This document shows positions 4,791 through 13,244 of a DNA stretch of 15,603 nucleotides, one piece after another. A program made the translations under genes and the position numbers. The notes beneath the pieces were generated by a model. That model had not been told where the DNA came from. It saw only the letters and a list, made by a program, of their open reading frames with translations, and did no database searches. Origin of the DNA: Bacteroidales bacterium (GTDB lineage: Bacteria; Bacteroidota; Bacteroidia; Bacteroidales; UBA932); contig JALOCI010000058.1 of the NCBI GenBank assembly GCA_023227835.1, forward strand, positions 1-15,603. Direction: 5' to 3'. Every line of letters begins with the position of its first letter. Positions within the stretch are counted from its first letter, which is position 1.

Positions 4791-6284
4791 ATGAATATGA
4801 ATATTAAGAAGCTATTTGGGATAATCTTTTTCATAATTATAATTTTACTGGCAACGATTGTAATTGTCTCCAGGATGATTCTTGAGACGCAAAGGGCCGG
4901 TTATAAAGAGCAACTCCAACGTGTTCAGGGATGGGCACTGGCAACGGAGCTGAGAACCAGTTCTGATAACCTTACTCAGTATTCAAGGGCATTTGTAACA
5001 ACCGGAGATTCTTTATGGATCAACAGGTATTTTTTAGTACTTGACCAGAGAAACGGGAAGATACCGAATGCTAACGGAAGGAAGATAAGGCTAATTGACA
5101 GTGCGTCCAGGTTAAATCTGCCTGAAGCCGAGTTTTCACTGTTAGTTGAGGCCGAAAGAAGGTCAAACGACCTGGCGGTTATTGAGATTGCTGCCATGAA
5201 TGCCATGGTCGGACTGTACCCGGACAATACACTTAAGTATGTTGTGAAAGGCAAACCGAACCTTTCTTATGCAAAAGAACTACTATTCAACAATACATAC
5301 CGGAGTGATAAAAACTTTGTCATAAAACCTATAGATGACTTTCTGTCTCTTCTGAAAAAGAGATCCATGGAAAGGGTCGATTACTACAATAAAAAACTTT
5401 CATATTACACAACGATAGTCTTTACCATGACAATTCTTGTCGGTCTCTTTTCACTTATATCCTACATGGTTTTGAGAAGGAAACTTATTAAAAAAATGGA
5501 GGAGTGCAGCAACAACAACATAAAGCTTATTGAGGCCGAAAGTGTGTTGAAGACACAGAATGAAGAGCTTGACAAGCTTAACGCTTCTAAGGATAAATTC
5601 TTCTCCATCATTGCTCATGATCTCAGGGGACCTGTCGGGATTCTCATGAATTTTGCAGAGCTGCTGGATGAGAAGATAAGGGAGAAAGACTATTCGGACA
5701 TTGAGTTTTTTACAAAAAATCTCACTCAATCATCTATCTCTGTCAATGAGTTACTTAACAACCTTCTGAATTGGGCAAGAGCACAAAACCCGAAAATTAA
5801 GGCAAACATTTCAGAGGTTGACCCTATGCCGATAATCCGTAAAAATGTTGAATTATGTGCGATGCTGGCCAAGGAAAAGGATATTGACATTGTTATCGAG
5901 AGTGTTGATAATCTTTTGGTTTTTGCAGATCCGGATCAGATAAGTCTTGTATTCAGGAACATTCTCTGGAACGCAATAAAATTCACACCGAAAAAAGGAT
6001 CGATAACTGTAAATGTATCCGGAGCCAATGCGGGTGGAAGATACATCGCCAAGATCTCATTCTCGGATACCGGTGTTGGAATGAGTCAGTCGCAAGTTGA
6101 AAAATTATTCAGGATAGATAGCATTTCAACAACAAGAGGCACTGACGGAGAACACGGAACAGGTCTGGGTCTCATCCTGTGCAAGGATTATATTGAGTTG
6201 AACCAAGGGAAGATAACTGTTGACAGCCGGTTAAATTCAGGCACTACTTTTACAGTTTATCTGCCTAGCAAGACTGTCGCATAA
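4791..6284 (+). CDS. Membrane sensor histidine kinase
   Basis: A 497-residue inner-membrane sensor kinase. The N-terminal helix (about 7-28) and a second helix (about 206-227) bracket a ~175-residue extracytoplasmic sensor region without a recognised domain. A short coiled-coil linker (about 232-268) follows. The HisKA domain carries FFSIIAHDLRGPVG with phospho-acceptor H276. The HATPase domain shows the N box (RNILWNAIKFTP, N390/N394), G1 (DTGVG, 426-430) and G2 (GTGLGL, 456-461). There is no receiver domain and no response-regulator gene nearby, so it is an orphan in this window. An in-frame ATG two codons downstream is an equally possible start. The 3' end overlaps the convergent ispF gene by 28 bp. 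Confidence 0.93.
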   Translation: MNMNIKKLFGIIFFIIIILLATIVIVSRMILETQRAGYKEQLQRVQGWALATELRTSSDNLTQYSRAFVTTGDSLWINRYFLVLDQRNGKIPNANGRKIRLIDSASRLNLPEAEFSLLVEAERRSNDLAVIEIAAMNAMVGLYPDNTLKYVVKGKPNLSYAKELLFNNTYRSDKNFVIKPIDDFLSLLKKRSMERVDYYNKKLSYYTTIVFTMTILVGLFSLISYMVLRRKLIKKMEECSNNNIKLIEAESVLKTQNEELDKLNASKDKFFSIIAHDLRGPVGILMNFAELLDEKIREKDYSDIEFFTKNLTQSSISVNELLNNLLNWARAQNPKIKANISEVDPMPIIRKNVELCAMLAKEKDIDIVIESVDNLLVFADPDQISLVFRNILWNAIKFTPKKGSITVNVSGANAGGRYIAKISFSDTGVGMSQSQVEKLFRIDSISTTRGTDGEHGTGLGLILCKDYIELNQGKITVDSRLNSGTTFTVYLPSKTVA

Positions 6285-6733
6285 GCTGCGATGCCCTCCT
6301 CTCTGCCTACAAACCCGAGTTTCTCGGTAGTTGTTGCCTTAACAGATATCGCGGAGATATCTGAAGCTAAGATGCCTGCAATAGTTTCGCGCATAAGTCC
6401 TATATGACCTGCCAGTTTCGGTTTCTGCAACATTATTGTGATGTCTGCATTTACAAGATGGTAACCTTTTTCGACAACCAAATCATAGACCCTCCTCAAA
6501 AGAATCTTGCTGTCTATCCCTTTAAACTCTCCCGATGTGTCCGGGAAATGTTTGCCGATATCGCCAAGTGCAAGTGCGCCGAGAAGGGCATCACACAATG
6601 CATGTACCGGTGTGTCGCCGTCTGAATGCGCCACGCATCCCTTCTCATGTTCGATGCGTATACCGCACACCCATAATGGCAACCCCTCTGCAAGGGCATG
6701 AACATCGTAGCCGTTTCCGATTCTAAAATCCAT
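6257..6733 (-). CDS. ispF: 2-C-methyl-D-erythritol 2,4-cyclodiphosphate synthase
   Basis: The fifth enzyme of the non-mevalonate (MEP) isoprenoid pathway. It cyclises CDP-methylerythritol 2-phosphate to methylerythritol cyclodiphosphate with release of CMP. At 158 residues it has the usual length. Metal ligands are visible: D10 and H12 in GYDVHAL, and H44 in HSDGDTPVHAL. DIGKHFPDT follows, and the C-terminal TTEKLGFVGREEGIAA motif carries the conserved threonine and glutamate of the nucleotide site. The enzyme forms a soluble trimer. Its tail overlaps the histidine kinase gene tail by 28 bp on the opposite strand, and it is divergent from the mutL operon. A weak TAACTTTA element sits only 4 bp before the ATG on the minus strand, so any leader would be very short. 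Confidence 0.97.
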   Translation of the reverse strand: MDFRIGNGYDVHALAEGLPLWVCGIRIEHEKGCVAHSDGDTPVHALCDALLGALALGDIGKHFPDTSGEFKGIDSKILLRRVYDLVVEKGYHLVNADITIMLQKPKLAGHIGLMRETIAGILASDISAISVKATTTEKLGFVGREEGIAAYATVLLGR

Positions 6734-6769
6734 GGCGTAAAGTTATAATAATTTTACTACTTAATTTGT

Positions 6770-6777
6770 TATCTTTG
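6770..6777 (+). promoter_or_regulatory. -7 element of the mutL operon promoter
   Basis: TATCTTTG fits TAnnTTTG exactly and lies 36 bp before the ATG at 6814. No clean -33 TTTG is seen. It argues against the upstream TTG at 6766 as a start codon. Confidence 0.55.
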
Positions 6778-6813
6778 TCCTTAGAATCTCCATTAAAGGA
6801 GCAGAAAACAATT

Positions 6814-7131
6814 ATGGGATTATCATTTAACTTATTCAAATCTACACCGCACAGGGTTTTTCATTATGAACCCCGATACTACGATCCGAAAAAGGAGGCA
6901 ATGGAGGAGAGGTATGCAAGGTTAAACGATGATGGAAAGAGCAAGGAGGATAAATACATACCGGGCAAATTCATCCGTACGCATATGCGCAACAATATGT
7001 ACAAGAACAAGAAAGATGTCACTAAAGTTCTGTTTATCAGGATTGTGATACTTGCCTCTCTTGTAATCTTACTTATGGCTGCGTTTTATCTCACAGACGG
7101 TCTGGGTTTCTTACTTACTCCTACCAAATAA
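6814..7131 (+). CDS. Small membrane protein of unknown function (first gene of the mutL operon)
   Basis: A 105-residue protein starting MGLSFNLFKSTPHRVFHYEPRYYDPKK. The N-terminal two thirds are highly charged and probably cytoplasmic, and one strong membrane helix (IRIVILASLVILLMAAFYL) lies near the C-terminus, giving a tail-anchored layout. Short proteins with an F-x-Y-x-P-R-Y/F-Y-D-P motif occur beside mutL in Bacteroidota. I recall this pattern but know no function. I start it at 6814 because a TAnnTTTG promoter lies just upstream and an AGGAG sits at 6797-6801; an upstream TTG would precede the promoter. Its stop codon overlaps the mutL start (TAATG), indicating translational coupling. 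Confidence 0.85.
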   Translation: MGLSFNLFKSTPHRVFHYEPRYYDPKKEAMEERYARLNDDGKSKEDKYIPGKFIRTHMRNNMYKNKKDVTKVLFIRIVILASLVILLMAAFYLTDGLGFLLTPTK

Positions 7132-8912
7132 TGTTACACATCCTTCCCGGCCATATTTCGAATCTTATTGCTGCGGGAGAGGTTGTTCAAAGACCTGCCT
7201 CCGTGGTTAAGGAGATGATGGAGAATGCCGTGGATGCCGGGGCAACCTCAGTTCAGGTAATAATCAAAGACTCAGGAAGGACTCTGATACAAATTATCGA
7301 CGATGGCTGCGGTATGACGGCAGAAGAGGCTAGGATGGCTTTTCTCAGGCATGCAACTTCCAAGATAAATGAGATTGAAGATCTCAACAGGCTTAACACT
7401 TACGGATTCAGGGGTGAGGCGCTGGCCTCAATTGCCGCAGTTGCTGAGGTCACTCTGAAAACAAGACATAAATCCGGCGAGACCGGACATGAAGTAAAGT
7501 TTGCGGAATCTAAGCTGATATCAGAAGCTGAAATCTCCACACCAACTGGGAGTAATTTTATTGTAAGGAACATTTTCTACAATGTTCCTGCAAGACGCAA
7601 GTTTCTCAAATCTGATGCAACCGAATTCCGTCAGATAACCCAGGAGTTTTCAAGAGTGGCATTTACACGACCGGAGCTGTCATTCAGGTTAGTTCACAAC
7701 GACATTGAAGTGTACAATCTGGCTCCAGCCAACCTTAAAAAAAGGATACTGGACATTGCGGGGAAAGATATGGGAAAAGAGCTTGTCCATATAAATCTTG
7801 AGAGTCAGATCGTAAATATCTCGGGATTCGTAGGGAAACCCGAAGATTCAAGGAAAACTCCCGGGAATCAGTATTTCTTTGTAAATAACCGTTATTTCCG
7901 TTCCCCTTACTTCCAGAAAGCGGTGCTTAAGGCGTACGAGAATCTGATTCAGGAGGGGACACTTCCGTCATTCTACATATTTTTTGACATTGATCCCGAC
8001 AGGATTGACATCAACATCCACCCTGCCAAGACTGAGGTGAAGTTTGAAGACGAGTATGCCATATATGACATGCTGCATGCCGTTGTAAGGGAGTCTCTCG
8101 GACGGAACTCCTTTATGCCCAGCATCGATTTTGACCAGGAGGGGGCTCCGGAGATTCCGGCAGTTAATTACAAATACTATGCACCACCGCCCAAGATTGA
8201 TTATGATCCTCTCTTCAATCCGTTTGATGAGGAGTTCAGTGCAAGACGAGGGTTTGAGGAGAGAAGGTATTCAACTCCGGAAGAGAGAACGGATGGCGGA
8301 AACATTCCGCTTATATCAGAGTCATCTATTCCGGACAAACCTGTGATACAGGTTTCGGGAAGATATATTATCACAGCTATAAAGTCAGGTCTGCTTATTG
8401 TCAATATCAAGAGGGCCAGGGAGCGCATCTTCTACGAAAAATACCTGGAATCTCTTGAAAACTACTCTGCAATATCAATCAGAACACTTTTCCCTAAGTC
8501 TCTCGAGCTGGATGAAAACACCTACAACACTCTTCTAGAGAATGCCGAAACATTGAGGAACCTCGGTTTTGACATAAGACCGAAGGAGGGTGGTTTCTTC
8601 AGAAATATGGTTGAAGTACTGGGTTTGCCGGAGGATATCTCAGACAGTACGGAAAACCTGATGACTCTCATCGACCAGTTAATGTACGACCTCACCGAAT
8701 TAGGCCGCGGACAGGAAGAGAGCGCCAAGGGTGCTTATGCTGCCACTTTGGCAAAATCGGCTGCTATTTGTGGCAGGGAACAATTGAACAACCAGCAGGC
8801 ACAAATGTTGATAGATACACTGTTTGCATGCAAGGAGCCTGCAGTGACACCATCGGGTAACCCTTGCTCGGTTATTGTCACTACAACAGATATTGACAAA
8901 CGATTTATTTAA
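7131..8912 (+). CDS. mutL: DNA mismatch repair protein MutL
   Basis: A 593-residue MutL, the ATPase that couples MutS mismatch recognition to strand removal. The N-terminal GHKL ATPase domain is intact: AAGEVVQRPASVVKE with E28, N32 in ENAVDAGA, DDGCGM (57-62), and GFRGEALASIAAV (92 onward). NIHPAKTEVKF marks the end of the transducer domain. A proline-rich, variable linker follows (about 330-400). The C-terminal dimerisation domain is present (GRYIITAIKSGLLIV, LAKSAAI, LFACKEPAVTPSG). The segment where related MutL proteins have DQHRAHERI reads NIKRARERI (425-433) here, so the catalytic aspartate and both histidines of the endonuclease motif are replaced. It may be non-nicking, like E. coli MutL. 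The start overlaps the preceding stop by one base. Confidence 0.96.
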   Translation: MLHILPGHISNLIAAGEVVQRPASVVKEMMENAVDAGATSVQVIIKDSGRTLIQIIDDGCGMTAEEARMAFLRHATSKINEIEDLNRLNTYGFRGEALASIAAVAEVTLKTRHKSGETGHEVKFAESKLISEAEISTPTGSNFIVRNIFYNVPARRKFLKSDATEFRQITQEFSRVAFTRPELSFRLVHNDIEVYNLAPANLKKRILDIAGKDMGKELVHINLESQIVNISGFVGKPEDSRKTPGNQYFFVNNRYFRSPYFQKAVLKAYENLIQEGTLPSFYIFFDIDPDRIDINIHPAKTEVKFEDEYAIYDMLHAVVRESLGRNSFMPSIDFDQEGAPEIPAVNYKYYAPPPKIDYDPLFNPFDEEFSARRGFEERRYSTPEERTDGGNIPLISESSIPDKPVIQVSGRYIITAIKSGLLIVNIKRARERIFYEKYLESLENYSAISIRTLFPKSLELDENTYNTLLENAETLRNLGFDIRPKEGGFFRNMVEVLGLPEDISDSTENLMTLIDQLMYDLTELGRGQEESAKGAYAATLAKSAAICGREQLNNQQAQMLIDTLFACKEPAVTPSGNPCSVIVTTTDIDKRFI

Positions 8913-8924
8913 CACTAGAAAAAG

Positions 8925-9608
8925 ATGTATATCAACAACAGAGGATCCGGAATTCTGGGAGGCATGACACCGGTTGTGAAAAACTTGGTTATAATCAACA
9001 CCATAATGTTGCTTATCACCATGTTTACAGGCAACTTCATGTACGAGAAGTTCTCTCTTTTCTACTTCGGATCTCCGCTATTCAAACCATACCAGCTTGT
9101 CACACACATGTTCATGCACGGGGGATTTTTTCATCTCTTCTTCAACATGTACTCCCTGATTTTCTTTGGAATAATACTCGAACAGGTATGGGGAAGCAAG
9201 AAGTTTTTCCTTTATTATATGATTACCGGACTTGGAGCGGCATTTCTTCACTCTCTGGTGCTCTATATCGACGCCTCTTCATTGCTTTCGGCTGCTAATG
9301 CAGGCAGCATGGAAGCTGCGGAAAAATACAGGATTTTAATCTCAACTCCTACCGTTGGTGCCTCAGGTGCCATATACGGAGTCCTTCTTGCTTATGGAAT
9401 GCTTTTCCCTAATAACACTTTACAGCTGATATTCCCGCCGATTGCACTTAAAGCCAAATGGTTTGTCATTATTTTCGGCGTAATCGAACTGTTACTGGGA
9501 GTGTCCAACACCGGAGGAAATGTAGCCCATTTCGCCCACCTGGGAGGTATGATATTCGGTTACTTCCTGATTGTGTACTGGAAGAAAAACAATAGAATGT
9601 ACTTTTGA
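8925..9608 (+). CDS. Rhomboid-family intramembrane serine protease
   Basis: A 227-residue polytopic membrane protease of the S54 family with about six membrane segments. Key residues are visible: HLFFN (H70, N74) for the oxyanion region, GASGA with nucleophile S147, and AHFAHLGG with general base H205. The segment YQLVTHMFMHGG matches the family's loop entering the second helix. It would cleave transmembrane substrates; the targets are unknown. The spacing of 12 bp after mutL and the TGATG overlap with the next gene place it in the operon that begins at 6814. The loop at about 113-140 (DASSLLSAANAGSMEAAEKY) is an insert typical of Bacteroidota members. Confidence 0.95.
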   Translation: MYINNRGSGILGGMTPVVKNLVIINTIMLLITMFTGNFMYEKFSLFYFGSPLFKPYQLVTHMFMHGGFFHLFFNMYSLIFFGIILEQVWGSKKFFLYYMITGLGAAFLHSLVLYIDASSLLSAANAGSMEAAEKYRILISTPTVGASGAIYGVLLAYGMLFPNNTLQLIFPPIALKAKWFVIIFGVIELLLGVSNTGGNVAHFAHLGGMIFGYFLIVYWKKNNRMYF

Positions 9609-10693
9609 TGTCAAGAAAAAAAAATAAGAGAAAGGGCTCTCCATGGCCGATAGCATTACTTTTCCGGATTTTTCTGCTAATTTCGGCGGCATCTCTTGTG
9701 TTGTCGTATGTCTCAATTCTTATTAACCCTGTTGACTCTGTAATACCGCTCTTTTTCGGGCTTTATTTTATACCCCTCGTCATGCTTAACATTGTGGTTC
9801 TGGCGTTTGCTATTTATCGCCGCCGCACTATTGCATGGATAACTTTTATTGTTCTGATGCCTTCGATTCTTTTTGCAGACCTTTTTGTAAAATGGGGGAA
9901 GCCGGAAGAGGGAAAACAGGGAAATTCCCTGACCATCTGCACATACAATGTAGGCCTGTTTGCGCAGGAACCCGGCAACTCAAGATCAGACCAGCTATCA
10001 AGGATTGCACGGTATATAGGACAGGAGAGACCGTCTGTTGTTTGCCTGCAGGAGTTTTATGTCAAGGATACCTCTATGATTCGCGATATGTTCCCTCAAT
10101 ATCCGTACAAACAGGAACATCTGTTCAGATCCGGTGACGGCGGAAGATTCGGAAACATTACCCTGAGCAAGTATCCCATTGTTTCCGGCAATGACATAAC
10201 TTTTAAAAGGAGCACAAATCTCTGTCTCTACTCTGACATAGATTTCTATGGCAAGATAATCCGGATATACAACACTCACCTTGAATCTCACTCTATATCA
10301 TTTACCGGACTTATCAAGAAAATGAGCAACAGCGAAAAGGTTTCAGAAGAGATCCTTAACGTGCACGAAAAGCTTGCAAATACATTCAAGAAGAGGGGAA
10401 GGCAGGTTGACACAATAGCAAGACATCTGTCCGGGAGTAATTATCCTGCAATTATTTGCGGAGACTTTAATGACACACCTATGTCGTACACATACCACAT
10501 TCTCATGAAGGACAAGAAGGACAGTTTCCGCGAAAGCGGCAAGGGGTTCAGTTCATCATACTCTTATATGTGGCCTTTATTGAGAATCGACTATATTTTG
10601 TATCCCGAAGAGTTCTGGAGTATGAGTCACACAACTCAGAAAGTCTCTTATTCAGACCATTATCCTGTTTTTTCAGAAATAATTATACCATAA
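9608..10693 (+). CDS. Membrane-anchored endonuclease/exonuclease/phosphatase-family protein
   Basis: A 361-residue protein with three N-terminal membrane helices (about 15-40, 45-70, 75-93) followed by an EEP domain. Catalytic motifs appear in order: TYNVGLF (N114), CLQEF (metal-binding E149), the NTHLE motif (H224), GDFND (D286, N288), RIDYIL (D328) and SDHYP (H351). The domain therefore looks active as a Mg-dependent phosphodiesterase or phosphatase. The substrate cannot be read from sequence; nucleic acid, phospholipid headgroup or inositol-phosphate-like targets are all possible. The EEP domain should face either side of the membrane depending on topology; three helices after a positively charged start (SRKKNKRKG) suggest an exported domain. 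The ATG overlaps the rhomboid stop (TGATG). An upstream TTG at 9605 is less likely as the start. Confidence 0.9.
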   Translation: MSRKKNKRKGSPWPIALLFRIFLLISAASLVLSYVSILINPVDSVIPLFFGLYFIPLVMLNIVVLAFAIYRRRTIAWITFIVLMPSILFADLFVKWGKPEEGKQGNSLTICTYNVGLFAQEPGNSRSDQLSRIARYIGQERPSVVCLQEFYVKDTSMIRDMFPQYPYKQEHLFRSGDGGRFGNITLSKYPIVSGNDITFKRSTNLCLYSDIDFYGKIIRIYNTHLESHSISFTGLIKKMSNSEKVSEEILNVHEKLANTFKKRGRQVDTIARHLSGSNYPAIICGDFNDTPMSYTYHILMKDKKDSFRESGKGFSSSYSYMWPLLRIDYILYPEEFWSMSHTTQKVSYSDHYPVFSEIIIP

Positions 10694-11263
10694 ATGGAAA
10701 TTAAGACAGCAATTGACCAAGCCATTACAGTTTTAAAGAGTGGTGGGGTGATACTCTATCCCACCGATACTGTATGGGGTCTGGGCTGCGATGCCACAAA
10801 TGCCCTGGCCGTTGATAAAATTTACAAGATAAAACAAAGAGCCGACAGTAAAAGCCTTATCACACTGGTTGACGGTGAAGATATGCTTTGCAGGTATATC
10901 AGGGAGATTCCCCAAATTGCCCTGCAATTACTTGATGTAGCCGATCAGCCTTTGACCATCATATATCCGGGGGCTATTGGCCTTGCAAAAAATGTGGTTG
11001 CAGAAGACAACACAGCTGCCGTAAGAATACCTCATCACAAATTTTGCCGCCAGCTTATTTACAAATTCCGTAAACCGATTGTCTCCACATCTGCAAATAT
11101 TTCAGGAGAAAAGGCTCCTGCTTTCTATCTTGATATTTCACAAGAGATAATCTCAGCTGTTGACTGGGTAGCAGATCCTGTTTTTGAAGCGGACTCAACA
11201 GGCAAGCCATCCTCAATCATCAAGCTTGGTCTTGGCGGAGAGGTGGAAGTTATCAGAAAGTAG
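10694..11263 (+). CDS. tsaC: L-threonylcarbamoyladenylate synthase (TsaC/Sua5 family)
   Basis: A 189-residue YrdC-domain enzyme. It makes threonylcarbamoyl-AMP from threonine, bicarbonate and ATP, the first step of the universal t6A37 modification of ANN-decoding tRNAs. Motifs seen: YPTDTVWGLGCDA (22-34), IYKIKQRADSKSL (substrate-binding K/R/K), a VRIP segment (110-113) and STSANISG (131-138). The length fits the short TsaC/YwlC-type form without the Sua5 C-terminal domain. It starts on the base after the preceding stop codon and closes the operon. Only 3 bp separate its end from the convergent rsmE gene. Confidence 0.93.
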   Translation: MEIKTAIDQAITVLKSGGVILYPTDTVWGLGCDATNALAVDKIYKIKQRADSKSLITLVDGEDMLCRYIREIPQIALQLLDVADQPLTIIYPGAIGLAKNVVAEDNTAAVRIPHHKFCRQLIYKFRKPIVSTSANISGEKAPAFYLDISQEIISAVDWVADPVFEADSTGKPSSIIKLGLGGEVEVIRK

Positions 11264-11266
11264 AGT

Positions 11267-11980
11267 TTAGAAATTTGAGGTAAGAAGATATGTTGCAGTC
11301 ACTACTGTGAGTGCGGCTGTCTCTGTCCTTAATCTGGACTCGCCGAGTGATATCGGTATGAATCCATTTTTCATCGCAAGTTCGACCTCTGAGGATGAGA
11401 AATCGCCTTCCGGCCCTATCATTATCAAAAAACGGCAATCTTTTGGCAAAACAGATGTAATATTCTGCTTTACGCCTTCATTGCAGTGTGCAATCAGTTT
11501 TATCCCGTCAAATCCGGCATTCTCTCTTATAAAATCCTTGACGGATATAACAGGGTTTAATGCAGGTATTTTAGCTTTAAGAGATTGTTTGACTGCTGAA
11601 AGAATGATCCTCTCTCCCCTCTCAGGTTTAAAAATTTTCCTCTCAGAATGCTCTCCTATTATCGGGGTAAGTTCATCTATCCCTATCTCCGTTGCCTTTT
11701 CCATAAACCATTCATATCGCTCCAGATTTTTTGTGGGGGCAACGGCTATATGAAGGAAATAATCTCTTTTGGCAAAATCCGGCGTATGGCTTAGAATTTC
11801 CAAATGACACTCCCTTGATGTGACAGAGGTTATCTTACCGGAATAAAGCCCTCCTCTTCCATCTATAAAAGAGATTGTATCTCCCTCTTTGTGACGGAGC
11901 ACTTTGACACAATGCCTGTACTCATCGCCGGAGATAGTAGCGACTGAGTCATTGTTTATATTTGCAAAAAACAGCTCCAT
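11267..11980 (-). CDS. rsmE: 16S rRNA (uracil-1498-N3)-methyltransferase
   Basis: A 237-residue SPOUT-family methyltransferase that adds m3U at position 1498 (E. coli numbering) of 16S rRNA using S-adenosylmethionine. An N-terminal PUA-like domain (about 1-70, with HCVKVLRHKEGD) precedes the knotted catalytic domain. AdoMet-knot motifs are clear: PTKNLERYEWFMEKATEIG (82-100), MIGPEGDFSSSE (187-198) and LGESRLRTETAAL (212-224). The length is normal. It is convergent with tsaC (3 bp apart) and divergent from the NagX-like gene. An exact TATATTTG promoter element lies only 8 bp before the ATG, implying a very short leader. Confidence 0.96.
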   Translation of the reverse strand: MELFFANINNDSVATISGDEYRHCVKVLRHKEGDTISFIDGRGGLYSGKITSVTSRECHLEILSHTPDFAKRDYFLHIAVAPTKNLERYEWFMEKATEIGIDELTPIIGEHSERKIFKPERGERIILSAVKQSLKAKIPALNPVISVKDFIRENAGFDGIKLIAHCNEGVKQNITSVLPKDCRFLIMIGPEGDFSSSEVELAMKNGFIPISLGESRLRTETAALTVVTATYLLTSNF

Positions 11981-11982
11981 AA

Positions 11983-12015
11983 TTTGTGCAAATATATTAT
12001 AAAAAGCTATTTTTG
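11983..12015 (+). promoter_or_regulatory. Promoter of the NagX-like gene
   Basis: TTTG (11983-11986) and TATTTTTG (12008-12015) are separated by 21 bp and match the Bacteroidota consensus. The -7 element ends 20 bp before the ATG at 12036. It overlaps the divergent rsmE promoter. Confidence 0.65.
11989..11996 (-). promoter_or_regulatory. -7 element of the rsmE promoter
   Basis: On the minus strand TATATTTG matches TAnnTTTG exactly. It is 8 bp before the rsmE start, so the transcript may be nearly leaderless. No clear -33 TTTG. Confidence 0.5.
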
Positions 12016-12035
12016 TCAGTAAAGAAACTTAAAAA

Positions 12036-13226
12036 ATGACAACTTCAACAACCCAAAGATACACTGCACTGGATGTTCTTAGAGGAATGACCGTTGCAGG
12101 AATGATATTAGTAAACAACCCCGGCTCATGGGGAAAGATTTTTCCTCCGTTAAGACATGCCGAATGGGTCGGATGTACACCTACCGATCTGGTTTTCCCA
12201 TTCTTTCTCTTTATTGTTGGGGCCGCTCTTGCCTTTTCGTTTGCTAAATATAACGACGCACTGAACAAGCTCTCTGTAAAAAAACTGGTAAAGCGTTCAA
12301 TGCTGATTTTCCTTACAGGTCTTGCCCTCAACGCATTTCCATTTTATCCCACCTCTCCTGACCCACAATTAAGCTTCGGTGCAAATTATCTTGACTATCT
12401 GGGACATATCAGAATTTTCGGAGTATTGCAAAGAATTGCTATGTGCTACCTGGTCGGCGGATTCGTTGCCCTCTGGCTCCACAGTCCTAAGAGAATAATG
12501 ATAGGGATGGTGGCTCTCATAGCTGCACACTGGGCCATACTTTGGAATCTGGGAGGGTACGAGCCGTATTCTCTCAAAGAGAATATTTCAGGGCCGATAG
12601 ATGTGATGCTTGTCGGAGTCAACCACGTTTACAAGGGCTTCGGAATTCCTTTTGACCCCGAAGGTGTTCTCGGCGTACTGTCCGGTTCTGTCACTGTGCT
12701 TCTGGGCTACCTGATTGGTGGCATTATCCGTAAAAGCAAAGAGAAGATAGATGCCGTAGGTCAGCTTTATACCATTGGTCTTTTATCTCTCGGTCTCGGA
12801 GTTGTATTAGGTATATTTATCCCTATCATAAAGGCACTTTGGACTCCTTCGTATGTATTCTATGCAGGCGGGTGGTCTATCCTGATGCTTGCCCTCTTCA
12901 TATATTTCATTGATATAAAAGGCAAGGAGAAGTTATTTTATCCGTTCAAGGCTCTCGGTCTTAATCCTCTGTTCGCATTTGTCATGGCAGGGGTCTTCTC
13001 AAAGGTGCTCGGCCGTGTAATAAAATGGTCCGTTATGGCTTTGCAGGATGACGGAACTATGAAGGAGGTGACTATGACTGCCTCTAAATGGATTTATCAG
13101 AATTGCTGTGTCTCGTTGCTGGGGCATAACGAATGGGGCTCTCTGATGTATGCCCTGATGTATGTCGCGGTATTCACAGCCATGGCAATCTTTCTTTATA
13201 AGAAGAAAATAGTAATAAAACTCTGA
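12036..13226 (+). CDS. NagX / heparan-alpha-glucosaminide acetyltransferase-like membrane protein
   Basis: A 396-residue polytopic membrane protein of the DUF5009/HGSNAT-like acyltransferase group. The family signature is visible at the N-terminus: ALDVLRGMTVAGMILVNNPGSWG, then LRHAEWVGCTPTDLVFPFFLFIVGAAL. The histidine in LRHAEW is the expected acetyl-transfer residue by analogy with human HGSNAT (family knowledge). Roughly ten hydrophobic segments follow. In Bacteroidota such proteins are linked to amino-sugar metabolism, often with GlcNAc or glycosaminoglycan use, though no sugar-utilisation genes lie beside it except the NamZ-like gene further right. A strong promoter precedes it. The downstream phosphoesterase gene starts 18 bp after its stop, so the two are probably cotranscribed. 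Confidence 0.88.
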   Translation: MTTSTTQRYTALDVLRGMTVAGMILVNNPGSWGKIFPPLRHAEWVGCTPTDLVFPFFLFIVGAALAFSFAKYNDALNKLSVKKLVKRSMLIFLTGLALNAFPFYPTSPDPQLSFGANYLDYLGHIRIFGVLQRIAMCYLVGGFVALWLHSPKRIMIGMVALIAAHWAILWNLGGYEPYSLKENISGPIDVMLVGVNHVYKGFGIPFDPEGVLGVLSGSVTVLLGYLIGGIIRKSKEKIDAVGQLYTIGLLSLGLGVVLGIFIPIIKALWTPSYVFYAGGWSILMLALFIYFIDIKGKEKLFYPFKALGLNPLFAFVMAGVFSKVLGRVIKWSVMALQDDGTMKEVTMTASKWIYQNCCVSLLGHNEWGSLMYALMYVAVFTAMAIFLYKKKIVIKL

Positions 13227-13244
13227 CACCCTAATTATAACATC

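Noticed and set aside
11307..11753. A 148-codon plus-strand frame
   Set aside because: It lies wholly antisense to rsmE, whose motifs are complete; it has no recognisable protein features or promoter.
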